64,000 nucleotides of DNA from Muricea muricata (taxonomy: Eukaryota; Cnidaria; Anthozoa; Malacalcyonacea; Plexauridae), in the NCBI GenBank assembly GCA_963855995.1, contig OY979721.1, positions 1,488,001 through 1,552,000 on the forward strand, read 5' to 3'. The position numbers and the translations under genes are program-made. The notes under the pieces are model-generated. The model worked only from the letters and a program-made list of their open reading frames with translations. It was not told where the DNA came from and did not search any database. Of the stretch, positions 1-12,375 are shown piece after piece (within the stretch, counting starts at the first letter, position 1; each line of letters begins with the position of its first letter).

Positions 1-309
1 ACGCTGCTTATCCTTTATACCACTCAAATATAATGCTCAAATCGTGAACGTAAATTTCTGTTCCACTCATCGTATATTTCAGCTCGCTGCGAGTGATCTC
101 ATGCAACCAAAATGCTTGTTATTATTATTGTTATGATTATAACATCTTTTTAAACGGTAACTAATCAACCATATAAATACTATAAATTAACAAATCAAAA
201 AAAGGTTGCTTTTCATTAGGCCGTGATACTAAAAACGTCACTAAACTTAAAATATTTACATCATTATTTTATGCAAAAATATGTGCTGTATGCATATCGT
301 CCAAAATCA

Positions 310-1390
310 ATCAAAATAATTACTGTTTTTATTGTGATTCCAAACTTTAGCAGCAGTATATCCGAAAGTCCTTTTCATTGAATTTCTTTAAGGTTTCGAC
401 AACATCAGCATCTTATTGTTGCTTCTCAAATTATATCAATCAGACTTTGAAATTTTAAACATACTTGAATTTTTTTCCCGACATTGGCTATTTAGAGCTT
501 TGGACACATATGCTAATTTATGCTCCTTTCTTCTTTCTTCGAGAGTTTCCCAATTTAGTTTCTTAAAAATATCAAAGGAGCGAATTTCTGATATATATGT
601 GTCACCTCTAATTACTCAAGCTGCACGGTTATGAAGTTTCTGTAGTTTTTCCTTTAAGGCTTCACCACAGTTACCTCAAATAATCAAAATTTGGTTGTAC
701 TAGAGTTTGATAAATATATATAAGAGCTTCAGTAGAAACAAATGGTTTGGCACGTCTTAGCATACCAATTCCTTTTGACACTTTTTTACTGATGTTATCG
801 ATTTACTCGTTCCAGCATAATTTGTCATCAATTATTACTCCTAGGATCTTTTTGGAATAAACTTGTTTCAATGTTTTCTTGTCAATTGAAACATTAATTT
901 CTTTTGAAACTTTAGCCAATCTTTGGCGCGTTGCAATAATCATGCGTTCAGTTTTATCAACGTTTAATGTCAACTTATTTGAAAGAAACCACTGATCAAT
1001 ATTGCACGTTTCGAAATTCAGTAATTCTTCCAATTTGTTCGGAATGCGACGTAAGATTTGTATCACCTGCATACATTGCTGGGCACGAATTATCCAAACA
1101 GTTTGGCAAGTCGTTTACATGTATCAAAAATAGGAGGGGGCCAAGATTTGATCCCTGGGGTACCCCACAGCGTATTTTTCGAGTGGACGATGTTGCATTA
1201 TTTACCCTGCAGTATTGCATTCTATTAGCCAAGTAGGACTCAAACCAATCTAAGGCCTTGTTTTGTACTCCATAAATGGATAATTTTCTCAGAAGGATTT
1301 CGTGGTCAACTGTATCGAACGCTTTACATGTAAATCAAGGAAAAGGACACCGTTTATCATCCCGGCATCCATGTTCAGTAACCACGAAGC
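310..1390 (-). pseudogene. Degenerate non-LTR retrotransposon reverse transcriptase fragment
   Basis: Reading the minus strand from 1390 down gives a typical LINE reverse transcriptase: NGVLFLDL near 1340, then KAFDTVDHEILL, then WFESYL near 1240, then GVPQGSNLGPLLFL near 1160-1110, the catalytic box region MYAGDTNL near 1070, then LTLNVDKTE (1000-960), the C-terminal thumb QPNFDY (about 690), EKLQKLHNRAA (about 640) and LNWETLEERRKEH (about 560). The second half of the YADD box reads YAGD, so one catalytic aspartate is lost. The pieces lie in different frames, with shifts near 1325, 1070 and 790 and several stops, so this is a dead copy. No endonuclease domain or 5' part was seen upstream of 1390. 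The clade (CR1/L2/jockey-like) is inferred from motif style only. Confidence 0.85.
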
Positions 1391-1680
1391 GAGCTTGTGA
1401 TTTTAAGGCACCATATCTTGATGACAGGAAACAAATAAGCCAAGGATAAATAAGCCCTAAATAAAACCTGTCAAAGAAAACTTTTCAAGGAAATATTTCT
1501 CGTGAGTACGGACCTTCAGATATGAAGCTTACAACCGTCACGGCGCAGATACATGTGCGCACGAGCGTTTTGATTGGCTGACATCTTCCTCCCTAAAAGT
1601 CAACGCCTGTTCGCCTGTTAATATAAACATAGAGTCCGATTTTATGACGAGGAATTTGTGGACTCAATGAGGACTTGAAA

Positions 1681-2025
1681 TAGACAATTTGCATAATAGA
1701 CTAACTTTCGATCTAGCCAAGAAGAACGAAATCTTTTCTGCAGCTGGAAAGACGATCTCATGATTAGAAGAATTGCTGAGTTTGGCGGCGAAATGTTATG
1801 AAATACGAAAAATATAGCCCTGCGAAGTTTGCAAATTTTGTATACATTTGTATTACGATGGGAAAAAGTTACCATTTTTGAGCTGATTTGAGTAATACAA
1901 AATATGCAAAATTCGCAAGACTATATTTTCCGTAGTTTACAACATCTTGCCACCAAAATTGGCAATTCTTAACATATTGTTCTTCTTGCCTTGTTCAAAT
2001 GTTAGTCCATAATGGAAATTGTCCA
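1681..2025. mobile_element. Inverted-repeat (MITE-like) element
   Basis: The two halves are imperfect reverse complements about 165 bp long: GACAATTTGCATAATAG at 1683 mirrors the sequence near 2010, and AAATATAGCCCTGCGAAG at 1810 mirrors CGCAAGACTATATTTTCC at 1915. One half recurs near 47,240-47,400 (ATATAGCCTTGCGAAG and GTATACAAAATTT) and in reverse near 57,880-58,230, so it is a dispersed family. No coding capacity was seen. Confidence 0.6.
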
Positions 2026-2665
2026 TTTGACAATAAAACAATCTTGTAAGGTCATGAAGAAAATATTTGTGGCACTCATTTCTTTAAAATAAACCTCATG
2101 GTTTTATTTTCTGCACGAAAAGAAATCGATAAATGGTATGAAATTTTGTTTTTATGTTTCGAAATTTCGCTTGTATTTTGCTGTCTGTCGGTATAAAATA
2201 TTTGGTGTCTTTATACTCATGTAAGTCATGTTTGCAATCATATAATAGAGAAATTACTTTGTGGTAGGTTCGTTTGTACGATTTGTACAAGGTCACGCCT
2301 TTTTAAAGGAAGTTTAAATGAGGAAAAATAATGACAATGATAAAGCGAAGAAATTCCGTGGCACACACCAATGTGGTGTAACACGTAATTTAACATAATT
2401 TAAGTGTCGCTTCACACTTTCGGGGTGTAATTTTACATTGGTATATATAGTTTTCGTAATACTTGCATGGTGTAATGGAGGAAATAACCTAATGTTAACA
2501 TGTTGCTATATTGGGTAGGTTCATCTCTCTCTCGAATAAAGGCGTACACTAGGACATTAAGTTACGTAGATTCAATTAGAGCCACACTCAAGTCTGCCCA
2601 CCAATCGATCATTAGTATTTCAGTGATTATATCTATATTTCATTATTTTTTTGCATGGAAAATAG
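2026..2665. other. Intergenic / 5' region of adhesion GPCR 1, no gene recognised
   Basis: Short open frames here look like chance. The signal-peptide exon of the gene starting at 2666 should lie here or further upstream; a hydrophobic start at 2500 is followed by a possible GTAGGT donor but in the wrong phase, so it was not accepted. Confidence 0.4.
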
Positions 2666-3051
2666 TGATGGCTGTGTGGGTAGAAGAAGGTTCTTCGATA
2701 AAAAAACCATCCACAGCACTAAACAAGTCTCTCTGTTTGCCTTCTCCATTAGCTGCACCACGAACACTGTGTACGCAATACGATATACAAATGCATCGCC
2801 ATGCAACTGTGGTGAATATTTTTTTAAAAATCAAAAAAAATATGAAACTTGCGACGCTCGACTAATCCGTTTGAATTTCACCGTAGAAATATCAGTGACA
2901 AATATTCGTAATCAATGGGGCAAAAATTGTTCCTTCTCTTTCTTTTTTCTTGGAGCGGGTGATATTAAGTCTGATATAAAACTTTTACCAGGAAGCGTTT
3001 CGACGACTTTACAGCCTTCGTTAGCAACAGCAATGGTGGAATACCCTGAAG
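2666..3051 (+). other. Unrecognised Cys-patterned extracellular domain, copy A
   Basis: The exon encodes DGCVGRRR, then [21 protein letters not shown], a Cys about 16 residues later (YETCDARL), then [16 protein letters not shown]. Six cysteines and the IRYTN-x3-CxCG core match copies B (3416-3938) and C (18057-18525). The acceptor at 2664-2665 is the likely start; an alternative acceptor at 2622 also stays open. It ends at GAAG before GTACAG, phase 1. Confidence 0.7.
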
Positions 3052-6000
3052 GTACAGTCGATGTTTGTGATAACCTTTCGGTATAAGAATAAAATGCGGT
3101 GTTAGTGACGAGTTACGATGCTAGTAAAACCTGGTACATTTTAAAATCAAGCGTACGTACATGCCACTAAACATTTAACACCAGCCAATGTTGCTTTCTA
3201 TTCCCACTGTATCGTGTTATCCTGTTTAGATGTATTAATAACACTTACTTGGTGCAATACAGGAAATATAGGACTTGTATTGATTGAGAGAAGAGTTGAA
3301 AACACGAAGTGTAACGTAGGCATGCTGATTAGAAATCGCTTGAATGAATGAACACAAGAATTATAAAAGGTTTTGATTTTTTTCAGTTATAAAAGTTTCA
3401 TTTTTTCATTTTAAGATGAACGAGGCGGAAACAACTGCACAAGACATATGCCATTCCACGTCAACCGAACAATTCCTGATTACTACAATAAAACTTTCAT
3501 GTTGCAACGTTTTGACATCGAATGCACCACTGTAACCATATTTGAAATTAGATACACCAACGGACAATTATGTCGTTGTGGAAAAGTGGGTAGTCCTGGC
3601 AGATTATTGTCTGAACGTTGCCGGCTTAAATTGCTCTTAGATATCAATGTGAAACTATCATTCGAGCAGGTTAGAGTAGGAGGTGAAAACTGCACAATAT
3701 ATTTCAGTTATATTCGAGACGGTGAGTCAAAGGAAACCAAAACTCGTTCATTTTGGGCAAGATATTGGACTGGCGGAGTGATGACTCGAAGTTTCGTCGT
3801 ACCGCATCCTTCAACCAGAGAGTCAACTCACTTCACTGGTTCTTACACGAGTACTATTGCCCCATTATTTCCAACGTCATCCCTTCTGCCTGGCTATTCA
3901 GAGCTGAGAAATTCAACGATGACGTCAACGCCAATAAGGTTGGTAATGTTAGTTGCGGTTAATGAGAACGTGGTTTCCCACAGTGCCTTCAGGAAGACTG
4001 TCTTCATAGGAGAAGGGGATCTGAAAAAGAAAGTTATGAAATATTATGTAATATTGTGTACTATTTGCAACATGAGTGATCATGTATTATCGGATGTACA
4101 ACCGTCTCTAAGCATGATTCCTTTCTTTAGTGGAGTCATACTTACACCTACACTATCGATACTCCAGTCATCATCCGCTAAGCAGAGTCCGGTTCTTTCC
4201 ACGATGATCTCGACTCTTATCGAAGCTTCGCCCACTACGACTGAAGTTTTGCCAAGTAGTACATTATCCCCTGCCGAAGTGAAAAAGAAGAGACGTAAAG
4301 AAGGTAAAAGAAGGTGGATTTCAAGGGAGTGTAAGGAAGAGCTCCCTCTCCCTCTTTCTATTTTTCCGGAAAGCTTTAACTAGTCCAAGCGACTCGTAAT
4401 TTATACTCTTCACAATCCCAACCCGTTTAACATTGCAGTTTAAGAAAATCCATAACTTCCAGCCGATTTCACATGGATGTCATGTACCAAGTTAGGATCA
4501 AATCCACAATCTTAGAGAACAAAGGTGCTTAGTCTCGAATAAAATACTGATTCTACCTTTGTCATGTTTCTTTTTCCAGACATCAATTACATCAACAACG
4601 TTAACATATCGGAAATTAAAATCGACGATAAAAAAGCTATTGGGGTATGTATAAACTACATGATACCAAGTACAAGCCTCACATGTCACTAGCCCAGTAC
4701 GGACAAACAAATTTGTCATAACTTGTTGATGAGCTTACGCCACAGTCTTGATGCAATTGGTCGCTTATGCCGGCTTGATGCAAGTCTGTCGATAAAGCCT
4801 GTGGGCTTCATCACGCTTGCGAAACACGATCCTTCCAGACTCGCTGCAAGTTATTCAAACAACTCACATCAACTTAAGCTTAGGGGTAAAAAATTATGGC
4901 AATTAGTCATTTCCCAATTGTGAACGGCAGAGGGTGTATGGATTGTTTGGAGGGTAGTTAGAACTGGAACAAGATAGTTTAAAAGAAAACGTCTTAAAGT
5001 TTGCACTATTCGTTCTACGTCTCTCCATGCATGCGTTGCCGTCTTGATTAGGAAAAGGCTAATCAACTTGTATCAAGTCTGCTGAAAACTTGCAGCAGAA
5101 TTGTTACCTTGATCGAACAAGCAATGCATCGGGTCCTGGTATTGGCTTGATGACAACAAGCCTTCAAAAGACGTGCACAATTTGTGCGTTTTTGATTGTG
5201 CACAAGATTGTTTGCGAACACGTTTTCTTGATTAATTATCAGTGTTTTACCAGTTTACGTCTCATAGTCAATTTCGTTCTGGTTTTTTAGGAACTTTTGG
5301 ATGTTGCCGCAAATTTATTAAACTCGAATGTGACGGATGAGGGGCAAAAAGAAGTGAGTGCCTATCGAGCGCTGCGTGCAAGTGCGTTTCAGTAGATGGC
5401 AATTTTATTCATTTTTGTCCCTTTCAGGATCCAGGAATGCAGGCTGTTGAAGTGTTGCAAGATCTTGGAAATGTCATTTCTCAACAACTTGAACTGGGAA
5501 ATAAAAGCGTTGCTATTTTTGAACAAGTCGCTGACGACTTGGGTAATGCATTATGTAGTATATTTTGTCGTTACTTCTTTTTCTATTTCATTTTCCTTTC
5601 TCCCTTCTCTGCTTACTTTTACTTCTGCTTTTACCTCTTCTCCTTTTTTGTCATCTTTTTGGTGCTTGTGGCTGTGTTGCTAAATGAACATCACAAATAT
5701 CTTTGAAACAAGCTATCAGACTTGTTAGAAGATTCTTTTAACAATGCTGATACAATCATGATATAACAATATTCTTACAGCCTTGTGTTGTCAACTTTGG
5801 GTCGACCTTGTTACAACAGATCTGCTGAATAAGAGTTATTTATACAACCTGTAACAACAAGTCTGATTATTCCGTCCAGCTTTCTACAAGTTGTCAACCA
5901 GTTTTTCCATCATGTTGTGAAGAACCTGGGACAAGCAGTGCAATCACAACTATATGGTGACTTGTTGACAGAACTTCTATCAGTTGAAAGATGTTTACTT

Positions 6001-9000
6001 GTGTACTCGAATCAACATTTCACGTATCGTTTGTAGTTTTTGGCGCGGCAGTTATAAACACGACGTCATCGCCAGAGTTTTCATTTCCCTCTGGTAAACG
6101 TAACGGAGACGAAAAGATTGATATTCCAAGCTCCGTTTTTGTGTCCAAATCAGGTAAGATTCAAACACAAGGACACGAGAACACACCATAAAACCTAACC
6201 AATCTGCTTTAATGACTTCTCTTCTTCCCTTTAGGCAAATCATTTTTCGTTGGCATAATCTTCAACGCATATCGTGAAATGAGTAACAACACGGGAGCCT
6301 CAACATTGGGCACTAAAGTTATAAATGCAGTAGTTGAACCTCCGCCAAGTAAAAATCTGAAGGATCCTGTGGAAATGACGTTTGAGAAAACTACTGTAAG
6401 TGGATATATAATTTCATTGCAGAGTTTCTTGAAGAAGTATTAAAACAGGGCAAATCTTGACTGTCCTTGAATGTGAAAGTATGAATGTTGTTGCCGTGGT
6501 TTGTGAAGAACAAGTCTGTTCCAAATTGAATAACTTTTGAAAGTGTTTCACACATTCCTCAATTTTTGTCTTCTTGGCATGTACGAACGCTGTTAAAATG
6601 ACGTAAATTTGTCAAGTATTATGCATTCTTACTGATTTCATTTTTGTCTTTATTAAGATTAACGAAACATTTTCTCCGGCCTGTTCATTCTTTCTAGAAG
6701 ATAGCTCGTAAGTACTGTGTTTGACTACCAGACATTTCTTAGGCAATTGAAAGTAAGTTGAGAGAGAGAGGAGCAAAGATTGTAATTCAAATGTGTACGT
6801 AAAACCTTACAAAGACAACTGAGGAATCAAACTAAGAGAGTCGACGAGTATCCAAAATATCTAACGTTGAACAATACCAAATAGCCCAAAATTTTCTTCA
6901 CAACTTAATTGCGTAGATCCTTTTAGCACAAAACGTGACTTTCTCCCTGTTGCTACTCACTTTACTTTGTTTATTCTGAATGAGCTCAAGAATGAGAAGT
7001 TTAATTAATGAATTCTTCCATGCAATCTTTCAGAAGCTCAGGTGATCATGGTCGATGGTCAACGATGGGGTGTAAAGAAGTATATGAAAACAAAACTCAT
7101 ATCCAGTGTTCCTGTACACATCTTACAAATTTTGCTGTGTTGTTTAGCGTTTCCGATGATCAGGTTTGAGAGCATTTCATTGCTACAATTATAACCAATA
7201 TTCAGGTATCATATAATGCTGAATGAATTACTCAGAATAACTTTAATTATACCTGGATAACTTTTTGACTCAGTGTACTTCAGGATTGAAATCTACAATA
7301 AACTGACTTTTATAATACTAAATACTGGATACTATAGTTGTATCAGTTCTTAACCGTTATTTCTAGAGGTCCAGCAAGATCATGTCTTGTTGATCACGTG
7401 TTACTACAGAAGAAAACCTAAACTAAACTAACCCCATTTATAGTGGATAGCTCTATCAGTTCTAAACTGTTCTTCTTAGAGGTCTAATAACAATCACCTC
7501 TTGTTGATCCACTGTTACGACAGGACGAAACCTAATCTGAACTAACTTTATTTATGCTGGATAGCTCTATCCTTAACTGATCTTCTTAGAGTCCAGTAAG
7601 GATCATCTCTTATCGATCCAGTGTACTACCGTGGGAAACCTGCGGTAAACTTACTTTATTAATGCTGGATAGCTCTATTAGTTCTAAACTGTTGTTTCTA
7701 CATGTCCAATAAGGATCATCTCTTGTTGATTCGATGTTACTACAGGAGGAAACCTAAACTAACTTTATTCATACTGGATAGCTCAATCTGTTCTAAGCCG
7801 CCTATCTCAAAGGCTTTGTCTTTTTTAAGGTTTCTGAAAAAGATACGTTCCGTCTTGTTATCATCACCTACATCGGCTTAAGTCTGTCAATTCTGGGTTG
7901 TCTTCTTACATTTATCATTTACGTCTCTTTCGCGTGAGTACAGCGTACAATATTAATCAATTTGTTAGATAAAGGAAGATATTTAGGCCACAAGCTGTCC
8001 TCGTCACTCACTCTTGTTGGAAGTTCAAGTGGTAAATGTGTTGACTAACAAAGCTTTTCTTACAGAAATATCAAATCTGATCGAGCAACTATCCACACGA
8101 ATTTAGTTCTGGTGCTTGGGATTGCTGACGTCATATTTCTAGTGACAGTTGCTTTGCAGCCTGAAGGGGTAGGGAGCGTTATTCAGTTTTATTGGTTGAA
8201 TTATTTAGATACGTTTAAAGGCCTTGAAAGAAAATTGATGTTTGTAATTTTATGAAAACTTTAAGTTTTTTGGGTGCTGAAATTGCTTATTCAAAGCTAG
8301 ATTAGCTCCTAACTTGGGATAAAAATTCAAGCCACCTCAATAGTTTGTCTACAGGTCACTCTGATTCAGAACTATTTTAATGTCATTACAAACAAGCTTC
8401 CGAGAAATTTACTTTGCTTAAGCTTGGGTTAGTTAAGTGTCTTTCGAAAAACATTCGGTAAAACATGCATGAATTGATGATTTAATAGTTGATCTGAATG
8501 TACACATTATGGAAACTATATTGCTTTTCTGTACCTTAAATTTCAGGACTCGTGTACAGCGTTGGCAATGTTGGCGTTCTATTTCTATCTTTGCGTGTTT
8601 TTCTGGATGTTGAATGAGGGTGTTTATATTTACTTGATGGTTATTAAAGTATTTCGTGGTAACGCTGTCAGAAGACGACGTAGGGCCTACCTGGTAGGGT
8701 GGGGTAAGTAAAGTAAGTCTTAAGAGTGAGGACAAGGGTACGACCGCGATGTCGAAGAAGTATAAGCTTTAATGCTTTTATATTGCTTTAATGCTCTTTA
8801 AACAGGGAGATATTTTGATAGCATGAGTCACTAAATTGTCGAACACGTTTCGCTGCTGCAGTTGCTTATATTTATCTTTCATTGGCTTTCCTCAATATGG
8901 CTGCCATATTATCAAGTACAAGTGAAGAATACAAACACTAATCCGTTCGTTTTCCTATCATTAGGTTGCCCGTTCATTATTGCAATTATCACGTGGGCTG

Positions 9001-11429
9001 TGTTAAGAGATGACGTGATATCAAAATACCAGTACGTGTCAGAGTACATATTTCTTCATTTGTCGATCAACTTGCAAGCTTAGCTTGATTTTACATTTTT
9101 ATTCCTGATTTTGTAGCTGTTGGCTGTCAGTAGAGACCGGAGCCATATGGGCGTTCGTTGGTCCAGGACTCGCTATTATTTTGGTTTGTAGAAGATATTT
9201 TGTAAGAAAGAAGACATATAGAAAATATTGTTTTCTGCGTTAGACCAGCATTTCTTCTTTTCTGGCATTCACCTGACATTTCATTCATCCTAATTGTCCC
9301 TTGTCTTTTCATCCAAATTCTCCTAATTTTCTTCCGACTTTCCTACCTTAAAATGTTTCTCCCTATCTTTTGTTCTTCCTTTCCTTCTTCCTTACCTTGC
9401 ATGAGATTCTTTATTCTTTCTATTCATCTGTGATTCCTTTTCTTTCTCTTCTTTTCTCTCACCTTAAAATCCTTTATTCGTATCTTCTCTCCTTTGTTCA
9501 ATTTTCATTCCAACCTGGCAGCCTCGCTCTCCATCCCATGTACTATTTCATCTATCATAAATTCCATCCTCTCGTCTTTCTTTCCTTATTCCCGTATACA
9601 CACAGTAAAATTATCGATCTTCCTTGTTTTCAGTTCAACATCATAATACTTCTGGCAACCTTGCGAACTGCTTGGACAACGTTTGTGGACGACAAAGAAT
9701 ATGGCGGGTTAAAGTGAGTTCCACTTTCATGTTTTCATTAACCTTATTTAAATCAGACCTCCTGATATCAGTTAAATTTTATTGAAACAGCTGAAATATC
9801 TAACGTCTGTGTGTCTTACAATGAGCTCATTACAGACTTTTGATATCCGGCCTTCCATCTTTGAGGTACTATTCGAAATCTCTGTAGTTTACCACATCAT
9901 AAAACACTCAAGAATATCTTAATATTTACTTGATGATTGTGAAAAACTTTGAAATCTAAAATTTTTAACATAGTTTCCCTCCAATCGTATATATTTATTC
10001 AAAGTTTCGAAGCATTAAAGTCTCCTCTTTTTGTTAAAATCCATTGCAGATCAGCAACAAAAACATTTGCTGCCATTATCCCAATCTTAGGAATAACTTG
10101 GATATTTGGTGTTATGGCGTTCAACGATTCTTCGATTGCGTTTCAATATATATTCGCTATTACTAATTCTATACAGGCAAGTAATGTGTCCGTCCTTTTT
10201 TGAATTAATAATCGTTCCAGTAAGTTAAACAAAAGATAGTTTAAGTATAACATCGCAACAAGTTGGTGCGATCTTAACATTATCCTGCCAGCCACTTGTG
10301 GAACAACTTCTTGCATGTCTTTTAATTTGGCTTCGTCTACGTAGCTTGTTAAAATTTTGCAGGACAAAAAAAACTTGTTCTAAACTTGTCAGCAACTGAG
10401 AAAGAGCAAGGTTAAAACATGTATCTTCTTGATAGGAACTGTCGATAGGTTTCTGCCCATGAAAGTGCTCTTCGTCAACTAAATAGAGGACGTTTACACA
10501 AGTTTATAAAAAGCCTTTTTTCTTCTACATATAGGGAGCTTTGATATTCATTCTGTACTGCATTGTCAATAACGAGGTAAGTAAGTTGGTTCAGATTTTC
10601 ATCTAAATTTCCGAATGTTTTATCACTGCACATTTTAATAAAAAATGTAGCCTTTGAAAATTTTGGTTTGGCTATTTCCTAAGGCCGACCGACAAACTGT
10701 GTTTCAGAAAAAATGTTACTCTTACGAAAATTAAAATAGAATCATTCTTGACAAAAATTTTCAAAGTCAAGTATTGCATTGCTGCTAATTTGAAGAAAAT
10801 TCATGAACGCATCACAGAAATACTGCTTTTTGATTCATACTATGATTTTCCTTAACTTCCCAACAATATTAAAACTGTGTAGCAGGAATTCAAGCATTTT
10901 TGAAGCCTACTAAGTAAAAACCTTTGTTTTTCTGGCGTATCTAAATGGAAGTCGCCGGTATTTACAGGGAGGCTCGGCAACATTTTCAACTTCTTGTTTC
11001 ATCATTTCTTTTAACTTCCTGTTTCAGGTGCGGAGCGAGCTTCTTCGAAAATTACAAGTCTGGCAAACTCGTCGCGAAGTGTCGTCATCATCGGGAGGCG
11101 GGCGGCGTACGACGTACCCATACATCGTGTCGTCGGAGAAGAACACGACATTCAATCGGACGACGATGTCGGTACAGGCGACCCTAGATTTTAACGAAGT
11201 TCAGTTGTCAAAAATAAAAGACACGAAGCCATCAGGGAATGTTGAAAAAAGCTATTCGTTTGATAATATAAATGAAACTCCGAGCAAGGATTCGGATCTT
11301 AGTGTACAGGAGAATAACGCAGGTCATGTGGAGGTAGGTGGGAGTGATAGTGTTCGTGGCAGTCCAGTGGAAGTGGGCAAGGAAGTGGAAAACAATGATG
11401 TATGCGATGATAGTTCAGGACATGTGTAA
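2666..11429 (+). CDS. Adhesion G protein-coupled receptor 1 (first exon not found)
   Basis: Exons read: 2666-3051, 3416-3938, 4077-4303, 4580-4644, 5291-5353, 5428-5542, 6037-6153, 6235-6395, 6658-6707, 7034-7163, 7830-7933, 8066-8168, 8547-8703, 8965-9031, 9117-9183, 9634-9713, 10050-10176, 10535-10576, 11028-11429 (TAA). Splice phases agree throughout and give about 994 residues after the missing signal-peptide exon. Order: two copies of an unrecognised cysteine-patterned domain, a Ser/Thr-rich stalk, a GAIN domain, the GPS ([25 protein letters not shown], expected cleavage HL|T), seven transmembrane segments of the class B2 type with the TM3 Cys (DSCTA) and ECL2 Cys (HCWLS), and a 133-residue hydrophilic tail. 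Known of the family: cleaved cell-surface receptors activated by the tethered peptide after the GPS. Odd points: the first GPS tryptophan is Phe; one donor is GC (10177); the 3939-4076 intron is 138 bp and open, so retention would keep frame. The ligand cannot be inferred. Confidence 0.9.
3416..3938 (+). other. Unrecognised Cys-patterned extracellular domain, copy B
   Basis: After acceptor AG at 3414-3415 the frame reads [53 protein letters not shown], the same cysteine order as copies A and C. It is followed by a Ser/Thr-rich stretch that continues across the optional intron 3939-4076 into exon 4077-4303, which ends in a basic run (KKKRRKE). Confidence 0.7.
4720..5110. repeat. Dispersed 'tgcaacaag' repeat in intron
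   Basis: Degenerate stretch rich in CTTGATGCAA / TTGCAGCAGA words, the first of at least seven patches in the window (others listed separately). No coding potential. Confidence 0.5.
5720..5985. repeat. Dispersed 'tgcaacaag' repeat in intron
   Basis: Words such as TTGTTACAACAGATCTGCTG and GTAACAACAAGTCTG place this with the same family as 18560-18880. Confidence 0.5.
6658..7163 (+). other. GPS motif of adhesion GPCR 1 (two exons)
   Basis: Exon 6658-6707 carries ACSFFLEDS and exon 7034-7163 carries [23 protein letters not shown]. Four cysteines, the second tryptophan and the HLT cleavage tripeptide are present, so self-cleavage is expected. The tryptophan usual in CxxW at the start is Phe here. 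Confidence 0.85.
7340..7800 (+). repeat. 108-114 bp minisatellite in intron of adhesion GPCR 1
   Basis: About four units, each starting near GGATAGCTCTATCAG (7446, 7559, 7668, 7777), with the internal words TTCTAAACTGTTCTTCTTAG, AGGATCATCTCTT and GAAACCTAAACTAA. Same family as 25235-25880 (opposite orientation), 32573-32890 and 33375-33560. Confidence 0.8.
10245..10470. repeat. Dispersed 'tgcaacaag' repeat in intron
   Basis: ATCGCAACAAGTTGGTGCG and CACTTGTGGAACAACTTCTTG mark this patch inside the intron that starts with the GC donor at 10177. Confidence 0.45.
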
Positions 11430-12194
11430 CAATTTTGGGATATGCAGTAGTGACATGTAGGGATTTCAGTGAATGAGAAGGGCTCCAGTATGATGACGTA
11501 CGATCTACCGTGGTATTTTTTAAGAGATTGGTATGACAGACATCAATCTCCTGTTAAGTATGCAAGCATGCGACCAAAAAGATAAAACCATGCTTTGTGT
11601 ACCAAATAACGTTCTGAAAATACTTGGAGAACTAAAAGAGGGGTGTTAGTACCCCAGTAGTAATAGCACTGGTGGAACAATAGCAACCCCCCCCCCCTTA
11701 CCTCCCATCCTATATTTCTTGTTGTGAAAATATTGTTAAAGTGTTATTTGGCGAAGAAAACATGTTTTTATATTTTTGGTGCCATTGGTTATATTTTTAA
11801 CAGGGGAAAAAGCGCCTCTCAATCTCTTATACAAATGACCAGCAATTTATATTTCCCATATGTGATCTAGTTGCGCCACTGAACTGAAATGTACGCTGGT
11901 CTGTAGTAGAAATCTACCATGAATGTTTAAAACAATATTTGAAGAAAACTTTGGTGATCATGGTTTCATGTCATGCAAAGATGATACATACAAATCCTAC
12001 TCAAATCACTGTCCTAGCCATTTAGTTGCTTATATTTCATGACCGCATGTGACATAAAACGTAACCTAGATGTGTTTTCAAATTGACTAAATACGAGTAA
12101 ATGTTACAAGAAAATAGTTGGTCAGTCTATGTCCAACCCAGAGACAATAATGCATGCATAGTGCATCTATAATAATGCATAAACAATAAACAGT
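11430..12194. other. 3' side of adhesion GPCR 1, no further gene seen
   Basis: AT-rich sequence with a C-tract at 11689. An AATAAA near 12186 could be a distant polyadenylation signal, but nothing ties it to the gene. Confidence 0.35.
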
Positions 12195-12375
12195 AAGGGC
12201 ACTCAGCAGTTTAACTTGTCCCCTTTATATGCAATTGACTGGCCAGAATAAATGGCGGTTCAGCGTTTTATATGACTCAGAAAATGCAATTGATAGGCCA
12301 GAACCTGCATAAAGACATGCGTAATGGGACATGCGTGGGGACACAAATTTCAAAGATTCCGACTTGAGTGGCCCT
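12195..12375. mobile_element. Short inverted-repeat element (AGGGC/TGAGTGGCCCT ends)
   Basis: It begins AAGGGCACTCAGCAGT and ends GACTTGAGTGGCCCTTCTG, an inverted pair. Interior words such as CAGAAAATGC and GGGGACACAAATTTC are shared with 46,400-46,545 and its mirror near 59,460-59,630, so it belongs to a dispersed family. Confidence 0.45.

Noticed and set aside
416..634. Open frame on the plus strand
   Set aside because: It is antisense to the reverse transcriptase relic, whose minus-strand translation matches known RT motifs.
2500..2865. Hydrophobic plus-strand frame as first exon of adhesion GPCR 1
   Set aside because: Overlaps the Cys-domain exon in another frame and its only early donor is in the wrong phase.
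4304..4383. Extension of the stalk exon past 4303 to the in-frame stop
   Set aside because: The paralogue splices at the same GAAG|GTAAAG position and the next exon joins in phase.
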